Origin: an uncultured Porphyromonadaceae bacterium
GTDB taxonomy: Bacteria; Bacteroidota; Bacteroidia; Bacteroidales; Muribaculaceae
DNA: 32,969 bases
Assembly: GCA_947174335.1 (NCBI GenBank)
Contig: CAMWIM010000022.1
Location: 1-32,969, forward strand
Direction: 5' to 3'
Shown: piece after piece, positions 17,069 through 26,355 of the stretch
How the letters are laid out: each line of letters begins with the position of its first letter
How positions within the stretch are numbered: position 1 is the first letter of the stretch
Position numbers and translations under genes: made by a program
Notes under the pieces: model-generated
The model's database searches: none
What the model saw: only the letters and a program-made list of their open reading frames with translations
Told to the model about the DNA's origin: nothing

Positions 17069-17638
17069 ATGAAAATGATTAGCAGAGGAAAACTTGGTTA
17101 TCCCTTAATTGTATGGGCATTTATATGTTTGTTACCCATACCTCTTGCGGCATTACTCCCGACAAATTTGTGCTCAATCATCTATTTGTTTTTGTGGATG
17201 CTCTCAATGATTATTTTCGGAAGGATATTATCTGTGGTTTCTTCAGGAAATAAGTCACGTATTCAATCTCCAATAGTTCTCGGCTCTTTTCTGTTGATTC
17301 TATTCTATGGGATTAAGATTGTTCTCTTAGTATTCCAAATACTTGGTTATGGGAACTTATTTTTCATTGAATACATTGGGTTATTCAACTCTTTATTTTT
17401 GTGGATTGGATTGCTCATATTCTTCGGTAATATAAATATGAAGATAGCTGGAGTCCTTTTTACAATCAGTGGATTTGCAATGTCAATCCCGTCTTTGCTT
17501 ACTTATGCAAGTAGTGTTGGTATTATAAATTGGGAACGATTTTCATTTTTGACACCCATCTTTAGTTTGATCTACTGGGTCGGATTTGTAATTTCTATCA
17601 TTCTGTGCATACGTTTGATTAAAGCTAATCCGTTATGA
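17069..17638 (+). CDS. Six-TM membrane protein of unknown function
   Basis: Protein of 189 aa, almost entirely hydrophobic. Six likely TM helices lie at roughly 13-32, 36-58, 66-92, 98-121, 126-146 and 155-183. Short basic loops and a charged GNKSR loop separate helices 2 and 3. No charged residues inside the helices suggest a transporter. It could start at the second ATG (17075). It is 6 nt after the DUF805 gene and 4 nt before the CHAT gene, so probably co-translated. I do not recognise the family. Confidence 0.85.
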   Translation: MKMISRGKLGYPLIVWAFICLLPIPLAALLPTNLCSIIYLFLWMLSMIIFGRILSVVSSGNKSRIQSPIVLGSFLLILFYGIKIVLLVFQILGYGNLFFIEYIGLFNSLFLWIGLLIFFGNINMKIAGVLFTISGFAMSIPSLLTYASSVGIINWERFSFLTPIFSLIYWVGFVISIILCIRLIKANPL

Positions 17639-17642
17639 TTGT

Positions 17643-20600
17643 ATGAAAATTTTGACTGAAAAAATAACCTTATTTGTAAGGGTTATTGTTGCCGTGGTAT
17701 TCCTACTGGGATTTCACGGCTTCAGTCATTCTATGAACGTGCAGAAAAATGGTAGAGATAGTGAGTGCTTCTCACATTGTGACAGCTTAATTATTGAAAT
17801 GATTGAGTTTATTCAACCTGAATATAAACTCAACAAAAAGAATCGCAAACATATTGAGGGACGAATCAACTCCTTCCCTCATAAAATCATAAGACGAGAT
17901 ACATTAAGTCATTTCATTAATACAGCTTATGCTGTAACTTATTACGAATTTGTAAAGCATGATTATAAGAATGCAAAGAAATGGAGTGATAAGTTTGTAC
18001 AAACTTCAATGCCTCCGGGCTTCTTTTCGTACTTCTTCAACTATTCTTCTATAGGATTGAATGCGTCTAATGCCCTTAATGAAAAGGGGAAGTTAAAGAC
18101 CAAGAGGGATAAGAACAGTTGGTATACACCAATCAAATTAGAGTTAAGCGACTCTCTTAAATTTGATTTCAAAAGAACTTATATAGATTTCTTGGATTCT
18201 TTTTTAGATGATGTGCCTGTTGATTATTCTTTGATAACTTATCGCAAGATACTTACTGCATATCATCAGGGAGGCGGACGTCTTGAATTGCTGAATGGAT
18301 ACTCTCGTAAAGGCTTTATACAGAGGTGTGTTGATGCAGGTAGAAGTGATATACTAAATATAATTTTTGATTTGTGGGAAGTAGGGTTTGAGGACTTTAA
18401 TCGTGATAAGAATGGAAATTTAGAATTTCGTAATCCCACTCTTATCGTTGATAGTGTGGCCGTTTCGAAAGTGTATAATGAAATTCTTTCTTTCGACATA
18501 GAAGTTAATAAGAGCCAAATAGATTCGCTTATCGCAGTGAGAGCAAATATTGATTTATCTCCTCGAATACTCCGATTACTCAGCCTGTATTTTAATCAAT
18601 CAAAATATAAAGAATTGATTGAAGCGTGTGGTCGCCTGAATAATAACGTCACGGGAAAGAATTTGAATACTCTTCATAATTATTGGGCGTTAGGTCTTAC
18701 TAATCTTGGAAGATATGAAGAGGCCCTTCATCAATATGATACGGCTATTGCAAATTCTACAGATAGACGAACTATTTCAACCATGATCATGAATAAGGCT
18801 TGTACTTTAGGCGAAATGGGGCGTACTGAAGAAGCTGTTCGTCTCTTCATGTCACAGAAGGAATATCAGCAAAACCCTTTCGAGAAATTCGTGTGGTATG
18901 ACAATCTCGGGTACATTTATAGCTTTTATGATATTACGACTGCACTTTACTATTACAATGTCGCCGAAAAACACTTAGATTCCGGATATATTGATTTGGA
19001 CAGGAGGGTTCGACACTTTTGCAGAAAAGCCAGAGTGTTATCACACAATCCGTTCCTTCAAAGGACAGCCATTGAAAAAGCAATTGAATATACACGTCGA
19101 TACGGGTGTTCAGATGTTGCGAAAGGGATGGCATACTCTGAGTTGGCAGTGGTCACATCATCCGCTTATGATTATATAGAAGCTGATAGGTTGTTCCGCG
19201 CGGCATTACAGTATTATGAAGATCTTGATGACTCTGATTTGAGAAAGATTTACCTCATAGGTCAGTATGCAGCTAATTTGCATAAACTTGGTAATACTGA
19301 TAAAGCGATACATTTGCTGACCGCACAATTAGGGATTGCAAAAGATGTCTATGGAACACAGCATAAGGAATATATGACTATTCTGTGCAACCTGCTGCAA
19401 TTGGCTTGTGCAGAGCCGAACTCTAACATTGATGTTGAAGAGCTTTATAGGAAGTTTTCTGATTTAAAGAATCAGAGCTTAAATGATAATTCTCGGTTTG
19501 ATTTCATAAAGTCAGATGTTGCATATTATGTTTATACAGGAAACTGGCAAGAAGCCTTGATTGAGTTGAATAAGGCGCTGAAAATCCGTTTTAATGCAAT
19601 GCAAAGACTTCTCCTACTGGAACAATATGAGTCAATATCAAGAGCGCATCTTGATTATAAAGAGTATGATAATAGGATTAGCTCCTTGATTCCTTTGGTC
19701 AAATCCAGTATGATTGGTGGTTTATTAACTCTATCAGGAGAGGAAGAACGTACTCTTCTTAACGGGCCTATTTCAAATATTATTGATGGTGCTTTGGAAA
19801 AAGAAGCATATCAAATAGCTCTTGAACTTTCATTGTTCCGTAAAGGATTATTATTCACTAAAAAGAAAGCTATTGAAAGAAAGTTGGCACTTAAAGGTTC
19901 ACTAAAAAAGGCTACAGACAAACTTTATCAGAAGCGTCAGCAATTAAATAATGCAATAGCATATAATGACTCCATCCATATTCCTGAGTTATCTGCAAGT
20001 GTTTTTCAATTGGAACGAGAACTTGCCCATCGTCTTTCAAATAACAAGAAACTCATGGCTGAACTTGACCGGACGGTGTTTCATATTATGGAACATTTGT
20101 CAGCGACGGATTTAGCTGTTGAATTTGTAAGATATTCAGACGGCAGTAATGTCTTGTATGGGGCTTTTATTATTAGCAGAAAAGGAATGATAGAATTTGA
20201 GCCATTAGGTTCTGAGGAAACCATTTTATCAGAGCCTCAAATTGTATGGAGTTGGTTAAAAGACTATCGAGCCAAGTACGATTGTTTGTATTTTTGCCCT
20301 GACGGTATCCTTAATCGTCTGGGTATTGAATATGTAGCTTTCGAGGACAAGACTCCCCTCAGCGAAGTGATAGAAGTTCACCGGGTATTCCATTTATCTG
20401 AAATAGATAAAAATACGCATGATTTGGGTAAAAGAGTAGTTGCCGTAGGTGTGTCAGATCACAATTCCCCCATAGGTTGCGTCGAGAGTATCAGTCGTGG
20501 AAATTGGACAGACCTTCCTAATGTAGAATATGAAATGCAACTGATTAATAATGAACTTCAAGGTTGTGATATTAGAGTTTATCTAAACGATGAAGTAAAT

Positions 20601-21161
20601 GAACCCAATATCTCTTTGTTATCCGGCACACCCATATCAACACTTCATATTTCAACACATGGTTTCTATAGAAGTAGTTCTGATTTGAATGAAGCTGCTA
20701 AGAATCCTTCAAGCGATGACTATCATATCGCACGAAGATTTCTATCTGCTGGAGTGTCGGAAGTAAGCGGATTAGTACTCCGTCAAGGTAATATTTCATG
20801 GAAAAGTCCCTTAATTCTTGAAGATCATGATGATATACTGACGGCGGATGAGATAGAATTGATGGTTTTTCCGAATCTCAATCTCACGGTTCTTTCAGCG
20901 TGTGAGTCCGGACTCGGAGAAATAGATAGTGATGGAGTCTGGGGACTGCAACGTGCTTTTCGTATTGCCGGTGCGAAATCATTGATATGCTCTCTTGCTA
21001 AAGTTGACGATTATTGGACCGCTCAGTTCATGGATGCTTTTTACGAACACGCAGCTCAGGGTAATAACATATATGATTCGTTTCAGAGTGCTCAAAGATG
21101 GTTACGACGAGAACTACCTGATAATCCTGAAATATGGTCATCATTTATACTGATTGAATAA
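17643..21161 (+). CDS. Exported TPR-CHAT protease
   Basis: Protein of 1172 aa. The N-terminus has a hydrophobic segment (about 8-26, FVRVIVAVVFLLGFHGF) acting as a signal peptide or anchor, so the body is predicted to be extracytoplasmic. Degenerate helical/TPR repeats fill roughly 300-700, with clear units around 345-410 (LGRYEEALHQYDTAI, MGRTEEAVRLF). A coiled segment follows, then a CHAT peptidase domain at about 840-1172. The catalytic His is H1006 in ISTHGF and the Cys is C1087 in LSACESG, with a downstream GVWGLQRAFRIAGA helix typical of CHAT domains. CHAT is a caspase-like clan CD cysteine protease fold, and characterised members such as separase-like and TPR-CHAT enzymes are cytosolic. 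An exported version next to a sigma/anti-sigma pair is unusual. Confidence 0.93.
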   Translation: MKILTEKITLFVRVIVAVVFLLGFHGFSHSMNVQKNGRDSECFSHCDSLIIEMIEFIQPEYKLNKKNRKHIEGRINSFPHKIIRRDTLSHFINTAYAVTYYEFVKHDYKNAKKWSDKFVQTSMPPGFFSYFFNYSSIGLNASNALNEKGKLKTKRDKNSWYTPIKLELSDSLKFDFKRTYIDFLDSFLDDVPVDYSLITYRKILTAYHQGGGRLELLNGYSRKGFIQRCVDAGRSDILNIIFDLWEVGFEDFNRDKNGNLEFRNPTLIVDSVAVSKVYNEILSFDIEVNKSQIDSLIAVRANIDLSPRILRLLSLYFNQSKYKELIEACGRLNNNVTGKNLNTLHNYWALGLTNLGRYEEALHQYDTAIANSTDRRTISTMIMNKACTLGEMGRTEEAVRLFMSQKEYQQNPFEKFVWYDNLGYIYSFYDITTALYYYNVAEKHLDSGYIDLDRRVRHFCRKARVLSHNPFLQRTAIEKAIEYTRRYGCSDVAKGMAYSELAVVTSSAYDYIEADRLFRAALQYYEDLDDSDLRKIYLIGQYAANLHKLGNTDKAIHLLTAQLGIAKDVYGTQHKEYMTILCNLLQLACAEPNSNIDVEELYRKFSDLKNQSLNDNSRFDFIKSDVAYYVYTGNWQEALIELNKALKIRFNAMQRLLLLEQYESISRAHLDYKEYDNRISSLIPLVKSSMIGGLLTLSGEEERTLLNGPISNIIDGALEKEAYQIALELSLFRKGLLFTKKKAIERKLALKGSLKKATDKLYQKRQQLNNAIAYNDSIHIPELSASVFQLERELAHRLSNNKKLMAELDRTVFHIMEHLSATDLAVEFVRYSDGSNVLYGAFIISRKGMIEFEPLGSEETILSEPQIVWSWLKDYRAKYDCLYFCPDGILNRLGIEYVAFEDKTPLSEVIEVHRVFHLSEIDKNTHDLGKRVVAVGVSDHNSPIGCVESISRGNWTDLPNVEYEMQLINNELQGCDIRVYLNDEVNEPNISLLSGTPISTLHISTHGFYRSSSDLNEAAKNPSSDDYHIARRFLSAGVSEVSGLVLRQGNISWKSPLILEDHDDILTADEIELMVFPNLNLTVLSACESGLGEIDSDGVWGLQRAFRIAGAKSLICSLAKVDDYWTAQFMDAFYEHAAQGNNIYDSFQSAQRWLRRELPDNPEIWSSFILIE

Positions 21162-21175
21162 TATTGAACTTTATA

Positions 21176-21835
21176 ATGGAAGAAACCTACGAAGAAATCG
21201 TGCAGAAATGGTACATGAGGTTGCGGGGCAACTTCACGGACATTCTAATGGATAAATATAAGAAAACCAACATGCGCCTTGCCGATGCGGAAAATATCTA
21301 TCAAGATGTTTTCATTGCAATTCATCAGAATATTGAAGAAGGACGTATTGGAACAAATTGGGACTGGAGCAATTATATCATTCGCATCGGTCTTAATATG
21401 GCAAGTAAGAAATACCGAATGATAGGTAGGCATGATTCCCTAAATGAAACCGATCCAGAGGATGGTGAGAAACTATCGGCAAAGGCCCATAAGATTAATG
21501 ATATACTTAAAGAGTTACCCTCACAGGACGGTGAGCCCGAGCTATATAATGATCCAGAGGCACAAGCGTTGTTAGGTGATGAACTGATTCATACCCCGGA
21601 ACCCTGTGCTTCAATCATTCGTAAGACATATTTCAGTGATATGTCTGATGCTGAAATCGCTGAAGAAGTTGCTCCATATCGTGATAACGGCAAATCACTT
21701 GCGGATAATGCCAAGGCGGTCAAGGCTCGAAGATGGCTCTGTATGCGTGACTTGGTCTATAGAGTCAAACTCGCTCTTTATAATGCCGGTATTATAGATG
21801 AAAAACCTGAAAAGAAGAAACGCAATGGAAAATAA
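21176..21835 (+). CDS. ECF-like RNA polymerase sigma factor
   Basis: The ATG at 21176 is preferred to an in-frame TTG at 21164; it gives 219 aa. Region 2 lies at about 8-82, with DAENIYQDVFIAIHQNI (37-53) resembling the ECF region 2.2 helix and a NYIIRIGLNMASKKYR segment (66-81) matching 2.3/2.4. Region 4 lies at about 140-200. Its first helix is followed by SDAEIAEEV, then an insertion (PYRDNGKSLADN, 167-178) before the recognition-helix region with AVKARRWL. This insertion makes region 4 divergent, and recognition of a dedicated promoter is likely (inference). The C-terminus is a basic EKKKRNGK tail. It overlaps the next gene by 11 nt, typical of a sigma/anti-sigma pair. Confidence 0.85.
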   Translation: MEETYEEIVQKWYMRLRGNFTDILMDKYKKTNMRLADAENIYQDVFIAIHQNIEEGRIGTNWDWSNYIIRIGLNMASKKYRMIGRHDSLNETDPEDGEKLSAKAHKINDILKELPSQDGEPELYNDPEAQALLGDELIHTPEPCASIIRKTYFSDMSDAEIAEEVAPYRDNGKSLADNAKAVKARRWLCMRDLVYRVKLALYNAGIIDEKPEKKKRNGK

Positions 21836-22487
21836 TATAGAACTTTTTGACCGATATGTCGATGACAGACTGAGTATTGAGGAAAAGAAGTCTTTCGATA
21901 AACGATTACGTTCTGATAAAAATTTTGCTATGGACTTCCGAATATATCTTTTCACACTAAAAGGAGTATGTCAGGAGGCGGAACAGGATAATATTGAGTT
22001 CGGTCATGCAATGAAGAATATATCCAAAGAGGAACTCTTGAGTATTATAGGTCGAAGTTCCAAACCGCGTATCATGCGTTTGAACTATCTACGTGAGCGA
22101 ATGGCTTGGGTAGCGTCTATAGCAGCCATCCTCATTATAGGTATATTCTCAGTTGTCAATGTTCGTCAGATCGGTTTGAACAGGCTTGACAATACTATTG
22201 TAGCGTATAACTATATCCCGGATTCAGATAGAGGTGGAGAATCATCAGCCAAAGGCTGGGAGTCCATAACTTCGAGCGATATTCCAACTCTTGAAAGGGC
22301 TTATCAAATGGCACCGACAGATGACATACAAGCTCAAGAAGATGCCGGAATGCGTCTTGCAATGGCTTATTTGAAGATCCATGACCGAAAAAAAGCTAAA
22401 GAGATGTTGACAGCGATGTCAATTCGCTTTGCTGATGATGAAGAATTTGTTGCTCAATGTCATAAGATTCTAAATCAATTGAAATAG
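21825..22487 (+). CDS. Membrane anti-sigma-factor-like protein with TPR-like tail
   Basis: The start at 21825 is chosen because it begins the family-like helix ENNIELFDRYVDDRLS; an upstream ATG at 21798 overlaps the sigma gene more deeply. The product is 220 aa. The cytoplasmic N-terminus (1-92) has the Yxx[DG]xLSxEExxxFExxLxxD pattern common to anti-sigma factors, without the Zn-binding HxxxCxxC. There is one TM helix at about 95-113. The periplasmic part (114-220) ends in a TPR-like helical pair (about 170-220), possibly a docking site for envelope proteins. The overlap with the sigma gene and this topology support an anti-sigma role. The known alternative is a sigma-associated accessory protein. 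Confidence 0.78.
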   Translation: MENNIELFDRYVDDRLSIEEKKSFDKRLRSDKNFAMDFRIYLFTLKGVCQEAEQDNIEFGHAMKNISKEELLSIIGRSSKPRIMRLNYLRERMAWVASIAAILIIGIFSVVNVRQIGLNRLDNTIVAYNYIPDSDRGGESSAKGWESITSSDIPTLERAYQMAPTDDIQAQEDAGMRLAMAYLKIHDRKKAKEMLTAMSIRFADDEEFVAQCHKILNQLK

Positions 22488-23359
22488 TGATAAAACGTCT
22501 TATAATGATACTTCTATTGTCAGCCTCCGTTCTTACGGGGCTGGCAACTAACCGTGCATTGCTTGTTGGCATAGGTAAATACGACCGGATGAAAACAGGC
22601 TGGAATGTCATACATGGTGATAATGATGTGGCTTTACTCTTACCGTTGCTTCAGAATAAAGGGTTTGGCGATATTGTTGCTTTGACAAACGAACAGGCAA
22701 CAAAAGCAAGCATTGTGGAGGCTTTGATTCAACTTGCTGAAAGATGTCAACAGGGAGATAAGGTGTATTTCCATTTTTCTGGTCATGGACAGCCAATTCG
22801 AGATGATAACCATGATGAGGGAATATCAAAAAATTATGATGAGTCGATAATTCCATACGATGCGTGCCGGGACAGTAGAAAAATGAACGGTACTTATTCA
22901 GGTCAATATCATCTGATTGATGATGAACTATGTCCTCTTCTTGATGCTATTAAGCAAAAGTTAGGCGCAGATGGTGAGCTTTTCGTAGCAGTTGATGCTT
23001 GTTTCAGTAAAGGTATTCAGAAGGATGAAATGACAGAGATAGATCCCGAACTTATAAGATATGTTCGTGGAACAAATTATGCGTTTACTCCTCCAGGCCG
23101 AATCACTGTCAAGTCACCAAAAGACTTTACTAAAGGGGCAATTCTCACAGTTGTTACAGCATGTAAAGAAAATGAGCGCAACATTGAATATAAAGCTCCA
23201 AGTGGAAAGATTTATGGGTCTTTATCTTATTATATTTCTATACTTCTTAAAAGCGATGCGGATTTCAATCGCTGGCGTCAAAGTTTCATTGATAAGAGCT
23301 ATAATGGGCGTAGAATATTCCAAAGTATTCAGCATCCATCGATAGAAATATTCCCATAG
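22487..23359 (+). CDS. Exported caspase-fold (C14) protease
   Basis: Protein of 290 aa. A GTG start at 22487 overlaps the preceding stop (TAGTG); an ATG at 22505 is an alternative but drops the basic n-region. The first 21 residues form a signal peptide (hydrophobic LIMILLLSASVLTGLA). The mature protein shows the metacaspase-like order: NRALLVGIGKYDRM strand, GDNDVALLLPLL helix, catalytic His at H100 in HFSGHG, and Cys at C172 in VDACFS. Both dyad residues are intact. It is placed directly after the anti-sigma-like gene. Caspase-like enzymes are normally cytosolic, so export is notable. Cleavage specificity cannot be read from the sequence. Confidence 0.9.
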   Translation: MIKRLIMILLLSASVLTGLATNRALLVGIGKYDRMKTGWNVIHGDNDVALLLPLLQNKGFGDIVALTNEQATKASIVEALIQLAERCQQGDKVYFHFSGHGQPIRDDNHDEGISKNYDESIIPYDACRDSRKMNGTYSGQYHLIDDELCPLLDAIKQKLGADGELFVAVDACFSKGIQKDEMTEIDPELIRYVRGTNYAFTPPGRITVKSPKDFTKGAILTVVTACKENERNIEYKAPSGKIYGSLSYYISILLKSDADFNRWRQSFIDKSYNGRRIFQSIQHPSIEIFP

Positions 23360-23416
23360 AGTCGTTTACCAAATTGCGGGTTTGGGTATCTCTAAGTGTA
23401 AGTAATTAGTGAACGT

Positions 23417-23881
23417 ATGGAACAACTCAAACTTAACTTTGATACCGAGATATCTGGAGTGCCTCGCACATATATAGTAGAGGTACCATATAAAAATGGA
23501 ATCGTCGCAACAAGTGAATTTTGCCCCACAGAATTGTTATCGGGTAGAGTTGACCTTATGGCGGCCATAAGAGGTGAATCGCTTGATAAATTTATGGCAG
23601 ATTGCCGTATGCAACTCATCGCCATGTCTAAAATAATTGAAGCCGACACCGACCTTGATCGACATATAGGAGGACTAATGGCTGTCGTAATGGAGCATCT
23701 CAGTCGGAACAATAAAATAGATTTTGGAGATTTGCTGATCTATGTAGACTGTTTCAGTCTGCTTCTTAAAGCTGCAGACTTTGACCATGAAGAAATACGG
23801 TTGATGTATCCAAGGATTGCTCAAACAATTATGGAACTATATCCTGACTATATTAACAAGGGAACAAATATTCCGGATTAA
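23417..23881 (+). CDS. Small cytoplasmic protein of unknown function
   Basis: Protein of 154 aa without a signal peptide, TM segment or recognised motif. The first 30 residues form a strand pair (LKLNFDTEISGVPRTYIVEV); the remainder looks helical and moderately acidic. It is preceded by a 57-nt gap in which I see no clear promoter and followed by a 33-nt gap. Lying between the caspase and the TPR-aspartic protease genes, it could be a cytoplasmic partner of the sigma/anti-sigma branch, but this rests on position only. Confidence 0.8.
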   Translation: MEQLKLNFDTEISGVPRTYIVEVPYKNGIVATSEFCPTELLSGRVDLMAAIRGESLDKFMADCRMQLIAMSKIIEADTDLDRHIGGLMAVVMEHLSRNNKIDFGDLLIYVDCFSLLLKAADFDHEEIRLMYPRIAQTIMELYPDYINKGTNIPD

Positions 23882-23914
23882 AAAATTCTATCTCTAAAAT
23901 ATTACAATCATACA

Positions 23915-25960
23915 ATGAAACGAATAATATTTCTTTTGTTGACTATGCTGCCCATGTCTGTGGTAGCCAAACAGAATGACCCTCTTATGGAAACCTATAA
24001 TATAACGAGGGCTTATGAAGAGGGCGATAAAGGGAACCTTGATGCTGCTCTTGACTTTTTCAAAAAGGAACTTAAAGAGCATCCGAAAAGTGGATACGCG
24101 TATCTCGGTATGGCTTCCATTCATTTTGATAAGAAGCAATATGATGATGTCATAGACGAGGTGTACAAGGCAATTAAGTTGCTACCGAAGAAACAGAGTA
24201 CACTTCTCTCTACCGCTTATCTGCTTAGAGGTCAAACTATGCTGATTACTAAAGATACGGTGGCCGCATACGCAGATATGGCTAAGTCTATAGCTATAGA
24301 CCCCAATTTTGCAGATGCCTATGAAAAGCGTGGACAACTATTGTTTGAGCAAAAGAAATATGTTGATGCTGATAGAGACTATAGCCAACTTGTGAAACTC
24401 AATCCCGGCAATGTGATGGGGTATATGGGTCTCGGTCGAAATGCTCATGCTCAAGATAGGTTCGATGACGCTATTGGGTACTTTGATAAGGTGATACAGA
24501 TGTATCCGGATTATTCATCGGGATATGCGTTCAGAGCAAAAAGCTATCTTTCTAAGGGAGAATATCTGAAAGCTATTGATGATATTTGTATATCCCTTGA
24601 AATTGACAGTGACAGCATGGCTTATGACCTGATGTTCAAATTCCCCAAAGATCAAATGGAACTAATCGCCGTCAAACTTAAAGGCCTTTCAGCCAAACAT
24701 CCCCATTCCGGTGAGTATTTGTATTATACTGGATTATTATATGCACATCATAAAATGTATGACAAATCTAATGTAGCACTTAAATCTGGATATGATGTTG
24801 ATGCTCGTGCTTGTTTCATTCAGCAATTAGCTGAAAATGCCCAAGAAACCGGAGATTTCACAACGGCTCTGGAGTATGTCACTCAAGCTCAACAAATGAT
24901 GTCCGACAATATTGATCTAATACAAATGAAGGCTGATATTCTTGGTGAATCTGGGAATATCGAGGACGCTATTGCAGAATGGAGCAAATATGTAGAAAAA
25001 ACGCCCGACTTCTTTGGTGGATACTATCGTCGTGGATGGTATAAAGATGTTTCAATGAAAACTGATGAAGCAATAGAAGATTATCAAATGGCTATTATGC
25101 TTCAACCAGATTATGCTTATGCTCATTTTGGATTGGCTGATATGCTCATGAGAAAAGGAGAGATAGATAAGGCGAAACAAGAATACACTAAAGTACTTGA
25201 ACTGGATTCTGTGCCGAATAACGAATCATGTGCTATGTATGCCTTACTCTCTCTTGACCGTAAAGAAGAGGCAATTTCTTTTATGAATAAGGTGCTGGAA
25301 AATGACACGACTGACGCAGGAAATTATTATGATGCTGCCTGCTTCTATTCAAGAACTGGCGATTATCAAACTTCCTTGCTTCATTTGAGGAATGCACTGA
25401 ATAAAGGGTTCAGAAGATTCTATCATATTCGGCATGACGATGATCTTGAAAAGATACGCCAAAATCCTGAGTTTGAAGAAATCATGTCTCAATATGAGAC
25501 CCAAGAGAACTCGAATCAAAAATCGGATAATAATGTTAATGTAGATGCTTCTGAAATCCCATGCACACCCATAGAGATTCCATTCACTCCCGACGGTGGC
25601 TGTGCTTTAGTGAAATGTAGTATTAATGAGTTGCCATTATCATTTATCTTTGATACAGGGGCCAGTATCGTCTCTCTATCTCAACTCGAAGCTAACTTTA
25701 TGCTTAAAAATGGCTACTTATCTTCAAAGGACGTAGTAGGCAGCGGACGATTCACCGATGCGAATGGTGATGTAAGCGAAGGTACCGTAATCAACCTGCG
25801 TGAAGTTGACTTTGGTGGATTGAAATTAAAGAATGTTCGGGCGTCTGTAGTCCGGAATCAGAAAGCCCCACTTTTGTTAGGTCAATCTGTTCTCGGACGT
25901 CTGGGTAAGATTGAGATAGACAACCATAGCAAAAAACTCATAATTAATCCTTCTCGATGA
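23915..25960 (+). CDS. Exported TPR protein fused to retropepsin-like aspartic protease
   Basis: Protein of 681 aa with a signal peptide (1-18, cleavage near VVAKQ). About ten TPR units fill about 28-520, several with clear AxxDYxxLVKLNP or AIEDYQMAIMLQPDY patterns. A shared end module follows (YYDAACFYS helix to an EFEEIMSQY helix), as in the TPR protein at 15762. A Gln/Asn/Asp linker leads to a single-domain clan AA aspartic protease at about 545-681. Its active-site DTGAS is at 580-584 and it has a LLLGQSVLGRLG flap-side motif near the C-terminus. Retropepsin-like domains act as dimers, so the TPR solenoid may mediate dimerisation or substrate delivery (inference). It overlaps the next gene by 4 nt. 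Confidence 0.92.
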   Translation: MKRIIFLLLTMLPMSVVAKQNDPLMETYNITRAYEEGDKGNLDAALDFFKKELKEHPKSGYAYLGMASIHFDKKQYDDVIDEVYKAIKLLPKKQSTLLSTAYLLRGQTMLITKDTVAAYADMAKSIAIDPNFADAYEKRGQLLFEQKKYVDADRDYSQLVKLNPGNVMGYMGLGRNAHAQDRFDDAIGYFDKVIQMYPDYSSGYAFRAKSYLSKGEYLKAIDDICISLEIDSDSMAYDLMFKFPKDQMELIAVKLKGLSAKHPHSGEYLYYTGLLYAHHKMYDKSNVALKSGYDVDARACFIQQLAENAQETGDFTTALEYVTQAQQMMSDNIDLIQMKADILGESGNIEDAIAEWSKYVEKTPDFFGGYYRRGWYKDVSMKTDEAIEDYQMAIMLQPDYAYAHFGLADMLMRKGEIDKAKQEYTKVLELDSVPNNESCAMYALLSLDRKEEAISFMNKVLENDTTDAGNYYDAACFYSRTGDYQTSLLHLRNALNKGFRRFYHIRHDDDLEKIRQNPEFEEIMSQYETQENSNQKSDNNVNVDASEIPCTPIEIPFTPDGGCALVKCSINELPLSFIFDTGASIVSLSQLEANFMLKNGYLSSKDVVGSGRFTDANGDVSEGTVINLREVDFGGLKLKNVRASVVRNQKAPLLLGQSVLGRLGKIEIDNHSKKLIINPSR

Positions 25961-26325
25961 TTCAATTGATGTTTAGAAATGTGGCACACTCACTATTTTG
26001 GATAGCGTCTAAAGTTGGACTTACCTACAATGAAATAAATATTATAGTCTATTATCTTCTGATTCCATTATCTTGGACATTAATGATTGATTATAAGTTG
26101 CGCAATCCATATACGACTGTATCGTTACTCCTAATATGGTGCGTGATATTTATTTTGAAGCGTCATTCCTTTCGTCAGTGGTGTGATAGGTCGTTCATGC
26201 TATCTGTTGATTTCATCAACTGGTTCAATCGTTTTGGAGGAAATTATATTTTCAATTCAGTTATCATTTGTGTGGTTGTGCCTATTCTGATATATGTCTT
26301 ATTAATATGGTTTGTATTGAAGTAG
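25957..26325 (+). CDS. Small three-TM membrane protein
   Basis: Protein of 122 aa starting within the stop of the aspartic-protease gene (ATGA), so translationally coupled. TM helices lie at roughly 27-45, 53-69 and 99-121. The loop between the second and third is basic and aromatic (KRHSFRQWCDRSF). No recognised family. The coupling suggests it anchors or assists the upstream protease (inference). Confidence 0.82.
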   Translation: MIQLMFRNVAHSLFWIASKVGLTYNEINIIVYYLLIPLSWTLMIDYKLRNPYTTVSLLLIWCVIFILKRHSFRQWCDRSFMLSVDFINWFNRFGGNYIFNSVIICVVVPILIYVLLIWFVLK

Positions 26326-26355
26326 TGTTTACTTTTTTGGCACCGTAGGTATCTG

